17,743 bases of DNA from an uncultured Collinsella sp. (GTDB lineage: Bacteria; Actinomycetota; Coriobacteriia; Coriobacteriales; Coriobacteriaceae): NCBI GenBank assembly GCA_900545605.1, contig UQZL01000039.1, positions 1-17,743 of the forward strand. The letters run 5' to 3'. The notes beneath the pieces were generated by a model that was given only the letters and a program-made list of their open reading frames with translations, ran no database searches and was not told where the DNA came from. Shown piece after piece: positions 6,805-13,185 of the stretch (position 1 is the first letter of the stretch; each line of letters starts with the position of its first letter). Both the position numbers and the translations under genes were made by a program.

Positions 6805-7443
6805 ATGGGTTTCATCAATTTTATTGCCGAGCTGCTTAAGGACCCGCGCACCGCGATCGCCAGCTGGATCGCCGCCGGCCCGCTTATGGCCTACGGCTGC
6901 GTGTTCCTGATCATCTTTATCGAGACGGGCGTGGTGTTCTTCCCGTTCCTTCCCGGTGATTCGCTGCTGTTCGCCTCGGGTTTCTTTGCCCACAACGGCG
7001 GCTTTAACATCGTGGCGCTTCTGGCCACCGCATGGGCCGCTGCCATTTTGGGCGATCAGTGCAACTTTATGATCGGTCACTTCTTTGGCCGCAAGATCAT
7101 CGCTTCGGGCAAGGTCAAGGCCATGACGCCCGAGCGCATCAAAAAGTCCGAGGACTTCTTGGACAAGTGGGGTCACCTGGCCATCTTCCTGGGTCGCTTC
7201 TTCCCGTTTATCCGCACCTTTGTGCCCTTTATCGCCGGCATGGGCGGCATGCACTGGCGCAACTTTGTCGTCTTTAACGTGCTGGGCGGCATTACCTGGT
7301 CGACGGTCTTTACGCTGCTGGGCTACTTCTTTGGCGGCATCCCCTTTGTGCAGGAGCACTTTGAGCTGCTGATTATCGGCATCGTTGCCGTGTCGATCAT
7401 CCCGACCGTGGTCGGTCTGGTTAAGGCCAAGCTGGGTAAATAG
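6805..7443 (+). CDS. DedA-family integral membrane protein
   Basis: A 212-aa inner-membrane protein of the DedA/VTT (SNARE-associated) family. Members are implicated in lipid-carrier recycling, membrane potential and resistance to cationic peptides. The family marks are clear: an early acidic segment IIFIETGVVFFPFLPGDSLL (about residues 36-55) and the arginine motif GRFFPFIRTFVPFIAG starting at Gly130, with Arg131 and Arg137. NVLGGITW and a C-terminal hydrophobic helix (LLIIGIVAVSIIPTVVGLV) follow. The ATG at 6805 has only a weak AGAGG upstream, but the protein homology starts there; the longer frame upstream overlaps the promoter. It is a single-gene unit with a strong terminator. The transported lipid cannot be named from sequence. 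Confidence 0.9.
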   Translation: MGFINFIAELLKDPRTAIASWIAAGPLMAYGCVFLIIFIETGVVFFPFLPGDSLLFASGFFAHNGGFNIVALLATAWAAAILGDQCNFMIGHFFGRKIIASGKVKAMTPERIKKSEDFLDKWGHLAIFLGRFFPFIRTFVPFIAGMGGMHWRNFVVFNVLGGITWSTVFTLLGYFFGGIPFVQEHFELLIIGIVAVSIIPTVVGLVKAKLGK

Positions 7444-7481
7444 AACGCCTAGCTCGAGCCAGCGCGCAGACCGTGCAGTTG

Positions 7482-7515
7482 AGGCCCGTCACCGCTTACG
7501 GTGGCGGGCCTTTTT
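7482..7515 (+). terminator. dedA terminator
   Basis: AGGCCCGTCACCG (7482-7494) pairs with CGGTGGCGGGCCT (7499-7511) with one T-G wobble and a four-base loop. Five T follow (7511-7515). A classic intrinsic terminator. Confidence 0.92.
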
Positions 7516-7581
7516 GCTTCGGTCAAATGAAAATACTTTACTTAGTTAAAGAAAAGCGTTTTATCAGACGCGTGCGGGGAG

Positions 7582-7587
7582 TACAAT
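7582..7587 (+). promoter_or_regulatory. Candidate ilvE -10 box
   Basis: TACAAT matches the -10 consensus at five of six bases. No good -35 lies 17 bp upstream. If used, transcription would begin at about 7594-7595, right at the first base of the leader ORF described next. Confidence 0.35.
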
Positions 7588-7594
7588 CTCGTGC

Positions 7595-7744
7595 ATGCGA
7601 ATCGACGTGCCATCGGCTTTGATGCTGCTCGCGTGTCCCGTCCGGCTCTACGCTCCGGGCGTGCGACGTTGCGACGCGGTCGGCCTCGGTCCTTGCGTGC
7701 GGGTTCGCGAGTATGCAACTGTGTATGTAAGGAGCGACATATGA
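7595..7744 (+). CDS. Possible 49-aa leader peptide overlapping ilvE
   Basis: An open frame from ATG 7595 ends at TGA 7742-7744, overlapping the ilvE ATG as ATGA, the usual arrangement for translational coupling. The peptide would have 15 Ile, Leu or Val residues out of 49, suggestive for a gene of branched-chain amino acid synthesis but only modestly above average. There is no well-placed ribosome binding site, though the predicted transcript start coincides with its ATG, so leaderless translation is possible. No clear attenuator hairpin with a T-run was found in the leader. It could equally be chance in GC-rich DNA. Confidence 0.3.
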   Translation: MRIDVPSALMLLACPVRLYAPGVRRCDAVGLGPCVRVREYATVYVRSDI

Positions 7745-8793
7745 CTGTCGAGAAGAAGGATATCGATTGGGGTAGCCTCGGCTTTGGCTACATGAAGACC
7801 GATTACAGCTACGAGGCTCATTGGAAGGATGGCGAGTGGGACGAGGGCGGCCTGACCACCGACCACACCCTGCATGTCTCCGAGTGCGGCGGTATCTTCC
7901 ATTACTGCCAGGAGGTCTTTGAGGGCCTGAAGGCCTACACCGCCGAGGACGGCAGCATCGTCTGCTTCCGTCCCGACATGAACGCTGAGCGTATGTATAA
8001 CTCTGCCCAGCGCCTCGAGATGCCCCCGTTTCCCAAGGACAAGTTCGTTGAGGCCGTCAAGCAGGTCGTTTCTGCCAACGCCGCCTGGGTTCCGCCCTTC
8101 GGTTCCGGCGCGACCCTGTACGTGCGTCCGTTTATGATCGGCTCCGGTGACGTGATCGGCGTGGCTCCCGCTCCTGAGTACACGTTCCGCATTCTCGTGA
8201 CCCCGGTCGGTCCGTACTTTAAGGGCGGCCTCAAGCCCGTCAAGCTGCGCGTTTCCGAGTATGACCGTGCTGCACCGCACGGCACCGGCAACATCAAGGC
8301 CGGCCTGAACTACGCCATGTCCCTTAAGCCCACGATGGAGGCCCATCGCGAGGGCTATGCCGAGAACCTGTATCTCGACTCCGAGTCCCGCACCTATGTC
8401 GAGGAGACCGGTGGCGCCAACGTCCTGTTCGTGAAAGAGGATGGCACGCTCGTCGTTCCGCAGTCGCACACCGACTCCATCCTGCCCTCTATCACCCGTC
8501 GTTCGCTCGTTCAGGTTGCTCAGGACCTGGGCATGACCGTTGACCAGCGCCCCGTCGAGTGGGCCGAGGTCAAGGCCGGCACCTTTGTGGAGTGTGGCCT
8601 GTGCGGCACCGCTGCCGTCATCTCTCCGGTTGGCGAAATCGACAACAAGGTTTACGGCGCCGACGAGACCGTGACCTTCCCGGCTGGATACACCGAGATC
8701 GGCCCTGTGATGAAGAAGCTTCGCGAGACCCTGACTGGTATCCAGTCTGGTGCTGTCGAGGACAAGCACAACTGGGTTTACACCGTCGCGTAA
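7741..8793 (+). CDS. ilvE: Branched-chain amino acid aminotransferase
   Basis: A 350-aa fold-type IV PLP enzyme that interconverts leucine, isoleucine and valine with their 2-oxo acids using glutamate/2-oxoglutarate. The PLP lysine is Lys186 in GNIKAGLNYA. VEETGGANVLFV (the conserved glutamate stretch) and CGLCGTAAVISPVG near the C-terminus also fit the family, as does the N-terminal HYCQEVFEGLKAY. The length is typical of the longer, roughly 350-residue bacterial type. AAGGAG lies seven bases before ATG 7741, which fixes the start. The same frame is open back to 7591, but that extension is arginine-rich and unlike the family. The gene is transcribed alone, and a large hairpin element begins 16 bp after the stop. 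Confidence 0.95.
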   Translation: MTVEKKDIDWGSLGFGYMKTDYSYEAHWKDGEWDEGGLTTDHTLHVSECGGIFHYCQEVFEGLKAYTAEDGSIVCFRPDMNAERMYNSAQRLEMPPFPKDKFVEAVKQVVSANAAWVPPFGSGATLYVRPFMIGSGDVIGVAPAPEYTFRILVTPVGPYFKGGLKPVKLRVSEYDRAAPHGTGNIKAGLNYAMSLKPTMEAHREGYAENLYLDSESRTYVEETGGANVLFVKEDGTLVVPQSHTDSILPSITRRSLVQVAQDLGMTVDQRPVEWAEVKAGTFVECGLCGTAAVISPVGEIDNKVYGADETVTFPAGYTEIGPVMKKLRETLTGIQSGAVEDKHNWVYTVA

Positions 8794-8809
8794 TTTGTCT
8801 TACCTATCC

Positions 8810-8934
8810 GGGCAGAGAACAAGTTCCCTCCCGGCGCGTCCTCGGACATGCAAGAAGCCCTCGCTGCGCACTTCGTGCGGCGAGGGCTTCTTGCGTCCTG
8901 CGGAGTGCGCCGGGAGGGAACTTGTTCTCTGCCC
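8810..8934. repeat. 125-nt nested hairpin element
   Basis: The outer arms 8810-8837 and 8907-8934 are perfectly complementary over 28 bp. The inner arms 8850-8864 and 8880-8894 are perfect over 15 bp, and GCAC/GTGC closes the apex. Between outer and inner stems lie 12 bases on each side (8838-8849, 8895-8906), which pair only partly. No T-run follows, so it does not resemble a simple terminator. It could be a miniature mobile element, a processed RNA hairpin or a 3'-end stabiliser for ilvE. Confidence 0.85.
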
Positions 8935-9043
8935 TGCGGGTTCGGCGATGTCACAACGGGCAATGATTAATCTGAATAAAGATGGTGCGCGGCCTTTTAG
9001 GCTGCGCTTTTGCTTTGCTTCGCGCCATGTGGGGGGCGGTGGC

Positions 9044-9250
9044 GACGTGCATTTTTGCGAGTATTCTGCAGTCGAAGGTCCCTGCATACCGATCTCGGGC
9101 AAAAAATCGGGAGTTCTCGATGTTTTCTACGAATGATGGGCGGGGTTATGGGCTGGCAGCGTTTGATTTGCAGGGATATTCGCGGTCTTTGGCATTTATC
9201 GTGGCGCCCGAAGCTCTTGGTTATGTTGAATACTCCTAAAAATGCACGAC
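9044..9250. repeat. About 205-bp segment with inverted ends
   Basis: The segments 9046-9066 and 9228-9248 are inverted copies matching at 19 of 21 positions, each starting from the outside with CGTGCATTTTT. The interior is AT-richer than the neighbouring genes. A 10-mer, CGAAGGTCCC, also occurs at 9073-9082 and inverted at 9260-9269, the second copy outside the ends. The architecture resembles a small non-autonomous mobile element, but no target duplication is evident. Confidence 0.5.
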
Positions 9251-9278
9251 GCTTAGAGGGGGACCTTCGCGAAAAAGG

Positions 9279-9317
9279 AAACCGCCCCGTCGAAGTATGC
9301 ATTCGACGGGGCGGTTT
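9279..9317 (-). terminator. lemA terminator
   Basis: A perfect 16-bp stem (9279-9294 with 9302-9317) with a seven-base loop. On the minus strand it is followed by CCTTTTTC, so it ends the leftward lemA transcript 37 bp after its stop codon. Confidence 0.88.
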
Positions 9318-9353
9318 ATGCATTTGGCCGATTAAGGATGCGCTGTCAAACTA

Positions 9354-9905
9354 CTAGAACTTGACGGTCGGGGCCTGGCGGGCTGCTTCGGCGGCCTCGA
9401 AGCCCTGGCGCTCCTTAAACTGGAAGATGCCGGCAAAGATGACAGCCGGGAACGTCTGAATGGCGTTGTTGTAGCTGAGCACGCAATCGTTGTAGCTCTG
9501 GCGTGCATAGCTAATCTTGTTCTCGGTATCCTCGAGCGATGCCTGCAGCTGCGTAAAGTTGGTGTTTGCCTTAAGATCGGGATAGGCCTCGGCTACGGCG
9601 AAGAGCTGACGCAGCGCACCGGTCAGCACGTTGTCGGCTTCCATCTTGGCTTCGGGCGTGGTGGCCTTGACGGCGGTGTTACGCGCGCTGATCACGGCGG
9701 AGAGCGTCTCCTGCTCGTGCTTGGCGTAGCCCTTGACGGTCTCGACCAGGTTGGGGATCAGGTCGTTGCGACGCTGCAGCTGCGTATCGATGTTCTGCCA
9801 GGCGTTATCGATGCGGTTACGCTTGGTGACCATGTTGTTGTAGATGCCGGCGATGGCGCAGGCAATCACAATGACAACAACGATGCCGATGATGACGGGA
9901 AGCAT
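9354..9905 (-). CDS. lemA: LemA family protein
   Basis: A 183-aa membrane-anchored protein of the LemA family, whose role is unsettled. It has one N-terminal transmembrane helix (about residues 2-22, PVIIGIVVVIVIACAIAGIY), then a long helical domain. The family-defining start of that domain is RIDNAWQNIDTQLQRRNDLIPNLVETVKGYAKHE, split here as RIDNAWQNIDTQLQRR followed by NDLIPNLVETVKGYAKHE. The AYPDLKANTNF and YNNAIQTFPAVIFAGIF stretches also fit. Length is normal. The ATG at 9905 has GGAGA just upstream. It stands alone, divergent from the TetR gene, without the TPM-domain or protease partner that often accompanies lemA. Confidence 0.93.
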   Translation of the reverse strand: MLPVIIGIVVVIVIACAIAGIYNNMVTKRNRIDNAWQNIDTQLQRRNDLIPNLVETVKGYAKHEQETLSAVISARNTAVKATTPEAKMEADNVLTGALRQLFAVAEAYPDLKANTNFTQLQASLEDTENKISYARQSYNDCVLSYNNAIQTFPAVIFAGIFQFKERQGFEAAEAARQAPTVKF

Positions 9906-10104
9906 GATGTCTCCGTTTCGAATGGCCGCGGCGGCATGCGCCAGCTGCCGTTGGTATAACGCTACTAGTATACCCGCAACGTTTTGTCGTGCCGAACTTT
10001 CCGGTAAGCGTTGTGTTTTCGGCGGGGTTGGCACCGGGGCAAAGCGCGCGAGGTACAGGTGTAAGATATGCGACAGATTGACGAGTGTTGTCTTTGCCCT
10101 GAGG
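9906..10104. other. Divergent lemA/tetR intergenic region
   Basis: Should contain both promoters and, by analogy with other TetR loci, perhaps an operator. On the minus strand TATACT with a TTCGGC 18 bp upstream is a plausible lemA promoter. On the plus strand TAAGAT (10062-10067) is a possible -10 without a good -35. No clear dyad stands out. Confidence 0.35.
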
Positions 10105-10701
10105 ATGGCGATACCAGTGGACCTTCGCATCAAGAAAACCTACCGCGCCCTGTTCGATGCCTTTACCGAGCTTCTCGAGGAGCATCGTTTTGAGGACCTG
10201 ACGGTTGCCATGCTGTGCGACCGCGCCATGATTCGCCGCACGACGTTCTACAAGCACTTTCGCGACAAGAACGATTACTTTGCCTTTTATATCGATGAGC
10301 TCATGTCGGGCTTGCCGCAAAAACAGCCCGATGAGGCCGGCGCGGTATCTGCCGAGGACGTGCGCGCGCTTCGGCACGCGATTTTGGACGATGCCATGGA
10401 TTTGATTCTGGCGCACGAGCGGCTCATGGATAACATTTTGGCAAGCAGCATGTCGGGCATGTTGACCAACGTTATTTGCGACCGCATTGCCCGCTCCATC
10501 CGCGAGCGTGTGATGAACGTGCTTGCCGAGGATGCCCTGGCCCCCGTGTCACTCGAGACGACGTCTGAGTTTGTCGCCGGCGGTATTATTCGACTTTTCA
10601 CGATATGGTGGGAATCGGGCCACGATCTTGAGCGTCGACCTGAGATAGCCGATGTGGTCGATGCACTGTTTGAGCGGACCATGACACCGGTGCATCACTA
10701 G
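10105..10701 (+). CDS. TetR-family transcriptional regulator
   Basis: A 198-aa TetR/AcrR-type repressor. The N-terminal helix-turn-helix runs over about residues 8-55, with EDLTVAMLCDRAMIRRTTFYKHFRDK as helices 2 and 3 (recognition helix RRTTFYKHF). The rest is an all-helical ligand and dimerisation domain with no recognisable subfamily. The start is uncertain: ATG 10105 has GAGG directly against it with no spacing, and GTG 10117 has the same GAGG 12 bases upstream. The homology begins around residue 6 with either choice. The divergent lemA gene is the nearest possible target, though many TetR proteins act elsewhere. The stop codon is only three bases from the end of the convergent tRNA-Ser gene. 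Confidence 0.88.
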   Translation: MAIPVDLRIKKTYRALFDAFTELLEEHRFEDLTVAMLCDRAMIRRTTFYKHFRDKNDYFAFYIDELMSGLPQKQPDEAGAVSAEDVRALRHAILDDAMDLILAHERLMDNILASSMSGMLTNVICDRIARSIRERVMNVLAEDALAPVSLETTSEFVAGGIIRLFTIWWESGHDLERRPEIADVVDALFERTMTPVHH

Positions 10702-10704
10702 GAG

Positions 10705-10794
10705 TGGCGGAGAGAGGGGGATTCGAACCCCCGGAACGCTCTCGCGCTCAACGGTTTTCAAGACCGCCGCATTCAACCGCTCTGCCATCTCTCC
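10705..10794 (-). tRNA. tRNA-Ser (anticodon UGA)
   Basis: A 90-nt class II tRNA with encoded CCA (10707-10705). The acceptor stem GGAGAGA pairs with TCTCTCC. The anticodon loop CTTGAAA carries TGA and reads UCA serine codons. The long variable arm typical of tRNA-Ser is present, and the T arm is GGGGGTTCGAATCCCCC. A -10-like TATCAT lies a few bases upstream on the minus strand (10810-10805) without a clear -35. Confidence 0.97.
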
Positions 10795-10845
10795 GTGAGT
10801 CGTAATGATAGCATCGTTTTGGATTTGCAACAGGGAAGGCGAACG

Positions 10846-12627
10846 ATGACGATCACCGAAATCGATGAGAAGTTCATGCGTGAGGCGCTGGCCGAGGCGC
10901 GCGCCGCCGCTGCGGTGGGCGAGGTGCCCATCGGAGCCGTAGTGGTGCGCGACGGCGAGATTGTCGCGCGGGCGCATAATCGCCGCGAGCTCGACCAGGA
11001 TCCTTCGGCGCATGCCGAGTTTTCGGCCCTGTGCGCCGCCGCTCAGTCGCTTGGACGCTGGCGTCTTTCCGATTGTACGGTCTACGTGACGCTCGAGCCC
11101 TGCTGCATGTGCGCGGGGCTTATGGTTAACGCGCGCGTGGGGCGCTGCGTGTACGGCGCGGCCGATGCTAAAGCGGGCGCTCTGGGGTCGCTATACGACC
11201 TCAATGCCGATTCGCGCCTGAATCATCGGTTTAATGTGACCGCCGGCGTGCTGGCAGACGAGTGCCGCGCGGTGCTGAGCGGTTATTTTAGTGGGCTGCG
11301 TGGCACCGATGGTGCTGGCTGCGGTTGTGGGGCCGATCTTGAGGCGCATACCGCCCACGCCGAGGCGCTTGCGGGTGTCGAAGATACTGCCGTTGGGGCG
11401 GTCGATTTTGGTGCCTCGTGCCGCCGGCCCCGCCGTGTGCAGCTGGCGATCGACTCCTTTAAGGGCAGCGTTTCGAGCGCGCAGGCGGAGGAGGCCGTTG
11501 CCGAAGGTGTGCGCCGCGTGTGGCCCGATGCCCAGGTAAGCGCGCTGCCGCTGGCGGATGGCGGCGAGGGAACGCTCGATGCCGTTGCCGCGTGCGGCGG
11601 TGAGGTCGTGGCATGTGAAGTCGCAGGCCCTCTGGGCGACTGTGTGTCTGCCCGGATGCTGGTGGACGGCGAGTACGAGTCGGCTGTAATCGAGATGGCC
11701 GAGGCGGCGGGTATTGGGTATTCGCCTTGCACAGAGCCGGCGGCGTTGGCCGCTACGACCTATGGCGTGGGCGAGCTCATGCTTCGAGCGGTTCGTGCTG
11801 GGGCAAAGACTATCTATATTGGTCTGGGCGGCAGTGCCACCAACGACGGTGGCGCCGGCATGCTGCAGGCGCTGGGCGCGCGTGTGGTCGATGATCAGGG
11901 CTGCGATGTCGCCCCTGGTCTCGCGGGGCTTGAGCAGGTGGCGAGTATCGATTTGGCACCGGCGCTTCGGGCGCTGAATAGCGCGCGTATCGTCGTGCTC
12001 TCTGATGTCGAGAACCCGCTCGTGGGGCGTCGTGGGGCACTTGCAGTGTTTGGCGGGCAAAAGGGCCTGCCGACAGACGATGTCGAAGCGCTGGGCAGGT
12101 ACGACAGTTGGATGGTCGGCTACGGCCGCCTGCTCGATGCGGCGATTACCGGGGTGCGGGCTCAGGGGTTGTTGCGCGTGCCCGAGGGCGTGCGGACATT
12201 TGGCTCGGTGCTCGGCGTGCCTGGCGCGGGCGCGGCAGGTGGCTTGGGCGCCGCGCTGCTGGCGCTCGGTGCTGAGTTGCGTTCGGGCGTGGAGACGGTG
12301 CTCGATCTGATTGGGTTTGACGAGCGCGTGCGCGATGTCGACCTGGTCATTACAGGCGAGGGCAACATGGACGAGCAATCCGCTGCCGGCAAGGCGCCGG
12401 TGGGCGTGGCCCGCCGTGCCAATCGCTATGGCAAGCCGGTAGTCGCCGTCGTGGGCGGTCGTGCGGATAATTTGGATGCGGTGTATGGTCAGGGCATCGA
12501 CTTGGTCCTGCCGGTCTGCCGCAGGCCCATGCCTCTTGACCAAGCGCTCGACCCCCAGGAAGCCACAACCAACCTCATCTGCGCCGGTGAAGCAGCCGCC
12601 CAAGCCTACGACCTCGCCCGCCTCTAA
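10846..12627 (+). CDS. Fused TadA tRNA adenosine deaminase - glycerate kinase
   Basis: A single 593-aa frame with two unrelated enzymes. Residues 1-150 or so are TadA, which converts A34 of tRNA-Arg(ACG) to inosine: His56-Ala-Glu58 holds the first zinc ligand and catalytic Glu, and PCCMC gives ligands Cys86 and Cys89. Residues 198-593 are a complete GlxK/GarK-type glycerate kinase, which phosphorylates glycerate with ATP. Its marks are AIDSFKGSVSS, PLADGGEGTLDA, GLGGSATNDGGAGM and ITGEGNMDEQSAAGK. A linker of about 45 residues rich in Gly, Ala and Cys joins them, with no stop or obvious frameshift. ATG 10846 has AGGGAAGG upstream. GTG 11437 could start the kinase separately but has no ribosome binding site. 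The two activities have no known link. Confidence 0.85.
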   Translation: MTITEIDEKFMREALAEARAAAAVGEVPIGAVVVRDGEIVARAHNRRELDQDPSAHAEFSALCAAAQSLGRWRLSDCTVYVTLEPCCMCAGLMVNARVGRCVYGAADAKAGALGSLYDLNADSRLNHRFNVTAGVLADECRAVLSGYFSGLRGTDGAGCGCGADLEAHTAHAEALAGVEDTAVGAVDFGASCRRPRRVQLAIDSFKGSVSSAQAEEAVAEGVRRVWPDAQVSALPLADGGEGTLDAVAACGGEVVACEVAGPLGDCVSARMLVDGEYESAVIEMAEAAGIGYSPCTEPAALAATTYGVGELMLRAVRAGAKTIYIGLGGSATNDGGAGMLQALGARVVDDQGCDVAPGLAGLEQVASIDLAPALRALNSARIVVLSDVENPLVGRRGALAVFGGQKGLPTDDVEALGRYDSWMVGYGRLLDAAITGVRAQGLLRVPEGVRTFGSVLGVPGAGAAGGLGAALLALGAELRSGVETVLDLIGFDERVRDVDLVITGEGNMDEQSAAGKAPVGVARRANRYGKPVVAVVGGRADNLDAVYGQGIDLVLPVCRRPMPLDQALDPQEATTNLICAGEAAAQAYDLARL

Positions 12628-12642
12628 AACCCAACTCCCTAT

Positions 12643-12711
12643 AAGTTGCGGTGGAATAGTTCCTGTTTGGCGGCTCAGGCGGCAAAAACAGGAACTATTC
12701 CACCGCAACTT
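12643..12711. repeat. Perfect 26-bp inverted repeat after tadA-glycerate kinase
   Basis: The arms 12643-12668 and 12686-12711 are perfectly complementary over 26 bp around a 17-nt loop. It starts 15 bp after the stop codon. No T-run follows, so it is not a textbook terminator, though so strong a stem could still define the transcript's 3' end. Confidence 0.88.
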
Positions 12712-12774
12712 CGAGAATGGCTATCCGAGGCTGGTCGCCTTGGGCCTTGGGTCGGACCGTCCGCCATGAAATGC

Positions 12775-12911
12775 GGCCATCTACTACGTTTAGCCGAGCG
12801 CCCTTGACCATCCCGGATTTTGTGAAATTAAAACCGCAGGTAGAAAGCTTGCCGATTTTCGAAAAAGCCGGCTATGGTTGACCCCTGCGGCCTAAACGTA
12901 GTAGATAGGCC
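12775..12911. ncRNA. Structured element, possible pseudoknotted RNA
   Basis: Outer stem: ATCTACTACGTTTAG (12779-12793) pairs perfectly with 12892-12906, flanked by GGCC on both sides (12775-12778, 12908-12911). Inside, TTGACCAT and CCGG (12804-12811, 12813-12816) pair with CCGG and ATGGTTGA (12868-12871, 12874-12881), using two wobbles. CCGCAGG (12834-12840) can pair with CCTGCGG (12884-12890), which crosses the previous stem and would form a pseudoknot. Whether it is transcribed is unknown; strand is not assigned. Confidence 0.4.
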
Positions 12912-12941
12912 CCTTTTGTGGCACGGCAGCAGACCAGTCTT

Positions 12942-13010
12942 TTTGGGACGGGGCTTATTTGACTACCTGTCGATCTGATTGCCCAAGTAGTCAAAAAGCC
13001 CCGTCCCAAA
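12942..13010. repeat. 24-bp inverted repeat upstream of ffs
   Basis: The arms 12942-12966 and 12987-13010 are complementary over 24 bp with a single bulged A on the left arm; the loop is 20 nt. Each arm begins, from the outside, with TTTGGGACGGGGCTT. It ends ten bases before the ffs -35 box. Confidence 0.85.
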
Positions 13011-13019
13011 TTAGCTACC

Positions 13020-13048
13020 TTGCCCCATCGGGCGGGAGCGGGTAAGAT
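13020..13048 (+). promoter_or_regulatory. ffs promoter
   Basis: TTGCCC (13020-13025) and TAAGAT (13043-13048) are exactly 17 bp apart. Transcription would begin at about 13054-13055, matching the base of the SRP RNA stem. Confidence 0.7.
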
Positions 13049-13054
13049 ATATCG

Positions 13055-13178
13055 AGCGCCTAGCGCGTTCGATGGGTTCGGATGACGACATGTTCCGAAT
13101 CTGGTCAGGTCCGGAAGGAAGCAGCCATAAGGAGCCTCTGTCGGGCATCCGAATCCATCGAGTGCGCAGGCGTTTTTT
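13055..13178 (+). ncRNA. ffs: Signal recognition particle RNA, small (4.5S) type
   Basis: The RNA core of the SRP, which binds Ffh and targets nascent membrane proteins to FtsY. The near-invariant domain IV is present: GGTCAGGTCCGGAAGGAAGC at 13103-13122, followed by AGCCATAAGGAGC, the apical tetraloop with its symmetric and asymmetric internal loops. The ends close into a long rod: CGCCT (13057-13061) pairs with AGGCG (13168-13172), GCGC with GCGC, and ATGGGTTCGGATG (13072-13084) with CATCCGAATCCAT (13146-13158). Six T directly follow the stem, so the RNA's own base helps form the terminator. There is no Alu domain. The 3' end could vary by a few bases. Confidence 0.96.
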
Positions 13179-13185
13179 GGTGCCG

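Larger units (their letters stand above)
8794..9353. other. Gene-free region between ilvE and lemA
   Basis: Contains a 125-nt nested inverted repeat (8810-8934), a segment bounded by 21-bp inverted ends (9046-9248), and the lemA terminator (9279-9317). It is AT-richer than its surroundings from about 8950 on. An 85-codon frame at 8982-9239 lacks a ribosome binding site and lies largely across the inverted-end segment; I do not call it a gene. Confidence 0.7.
12628..13054. other. Gene-free region left of ffs, packed with hairpins
   Basis: No protein gene is supported. It holds three long inverted repeats (12643-12711, 12775-12911, 12942-13010) and the ffs promoter. The stretch 12712-12774 between the first two shows nothing recognisable. 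Confidence 0.7.

Noticed and set aside
7591..7740. In-frame 50-residue N-terminal extension of IlvE from GTG 7591
   Set aside because: The extension is arginine-rich and unlike the family, while ATG 7741 has a strong AAGGAG at correct spacing.
8982..9239. 85-codon plus-strand frame between ilvE and lemA
   Set aside because: No ribosome binding site, no recognisable domain, and it lies mostly inside the segment with inverted ends. It may be a remnant or chance frame; conservation would be needed to revive it.
12988..12996. TAGTCAAAA, identical to the start of the first MarR box
   Set aside because: Only nine bases match, and the GTC-N8-GAC dyad is missing. It is part of the hairpin arm before ffs.
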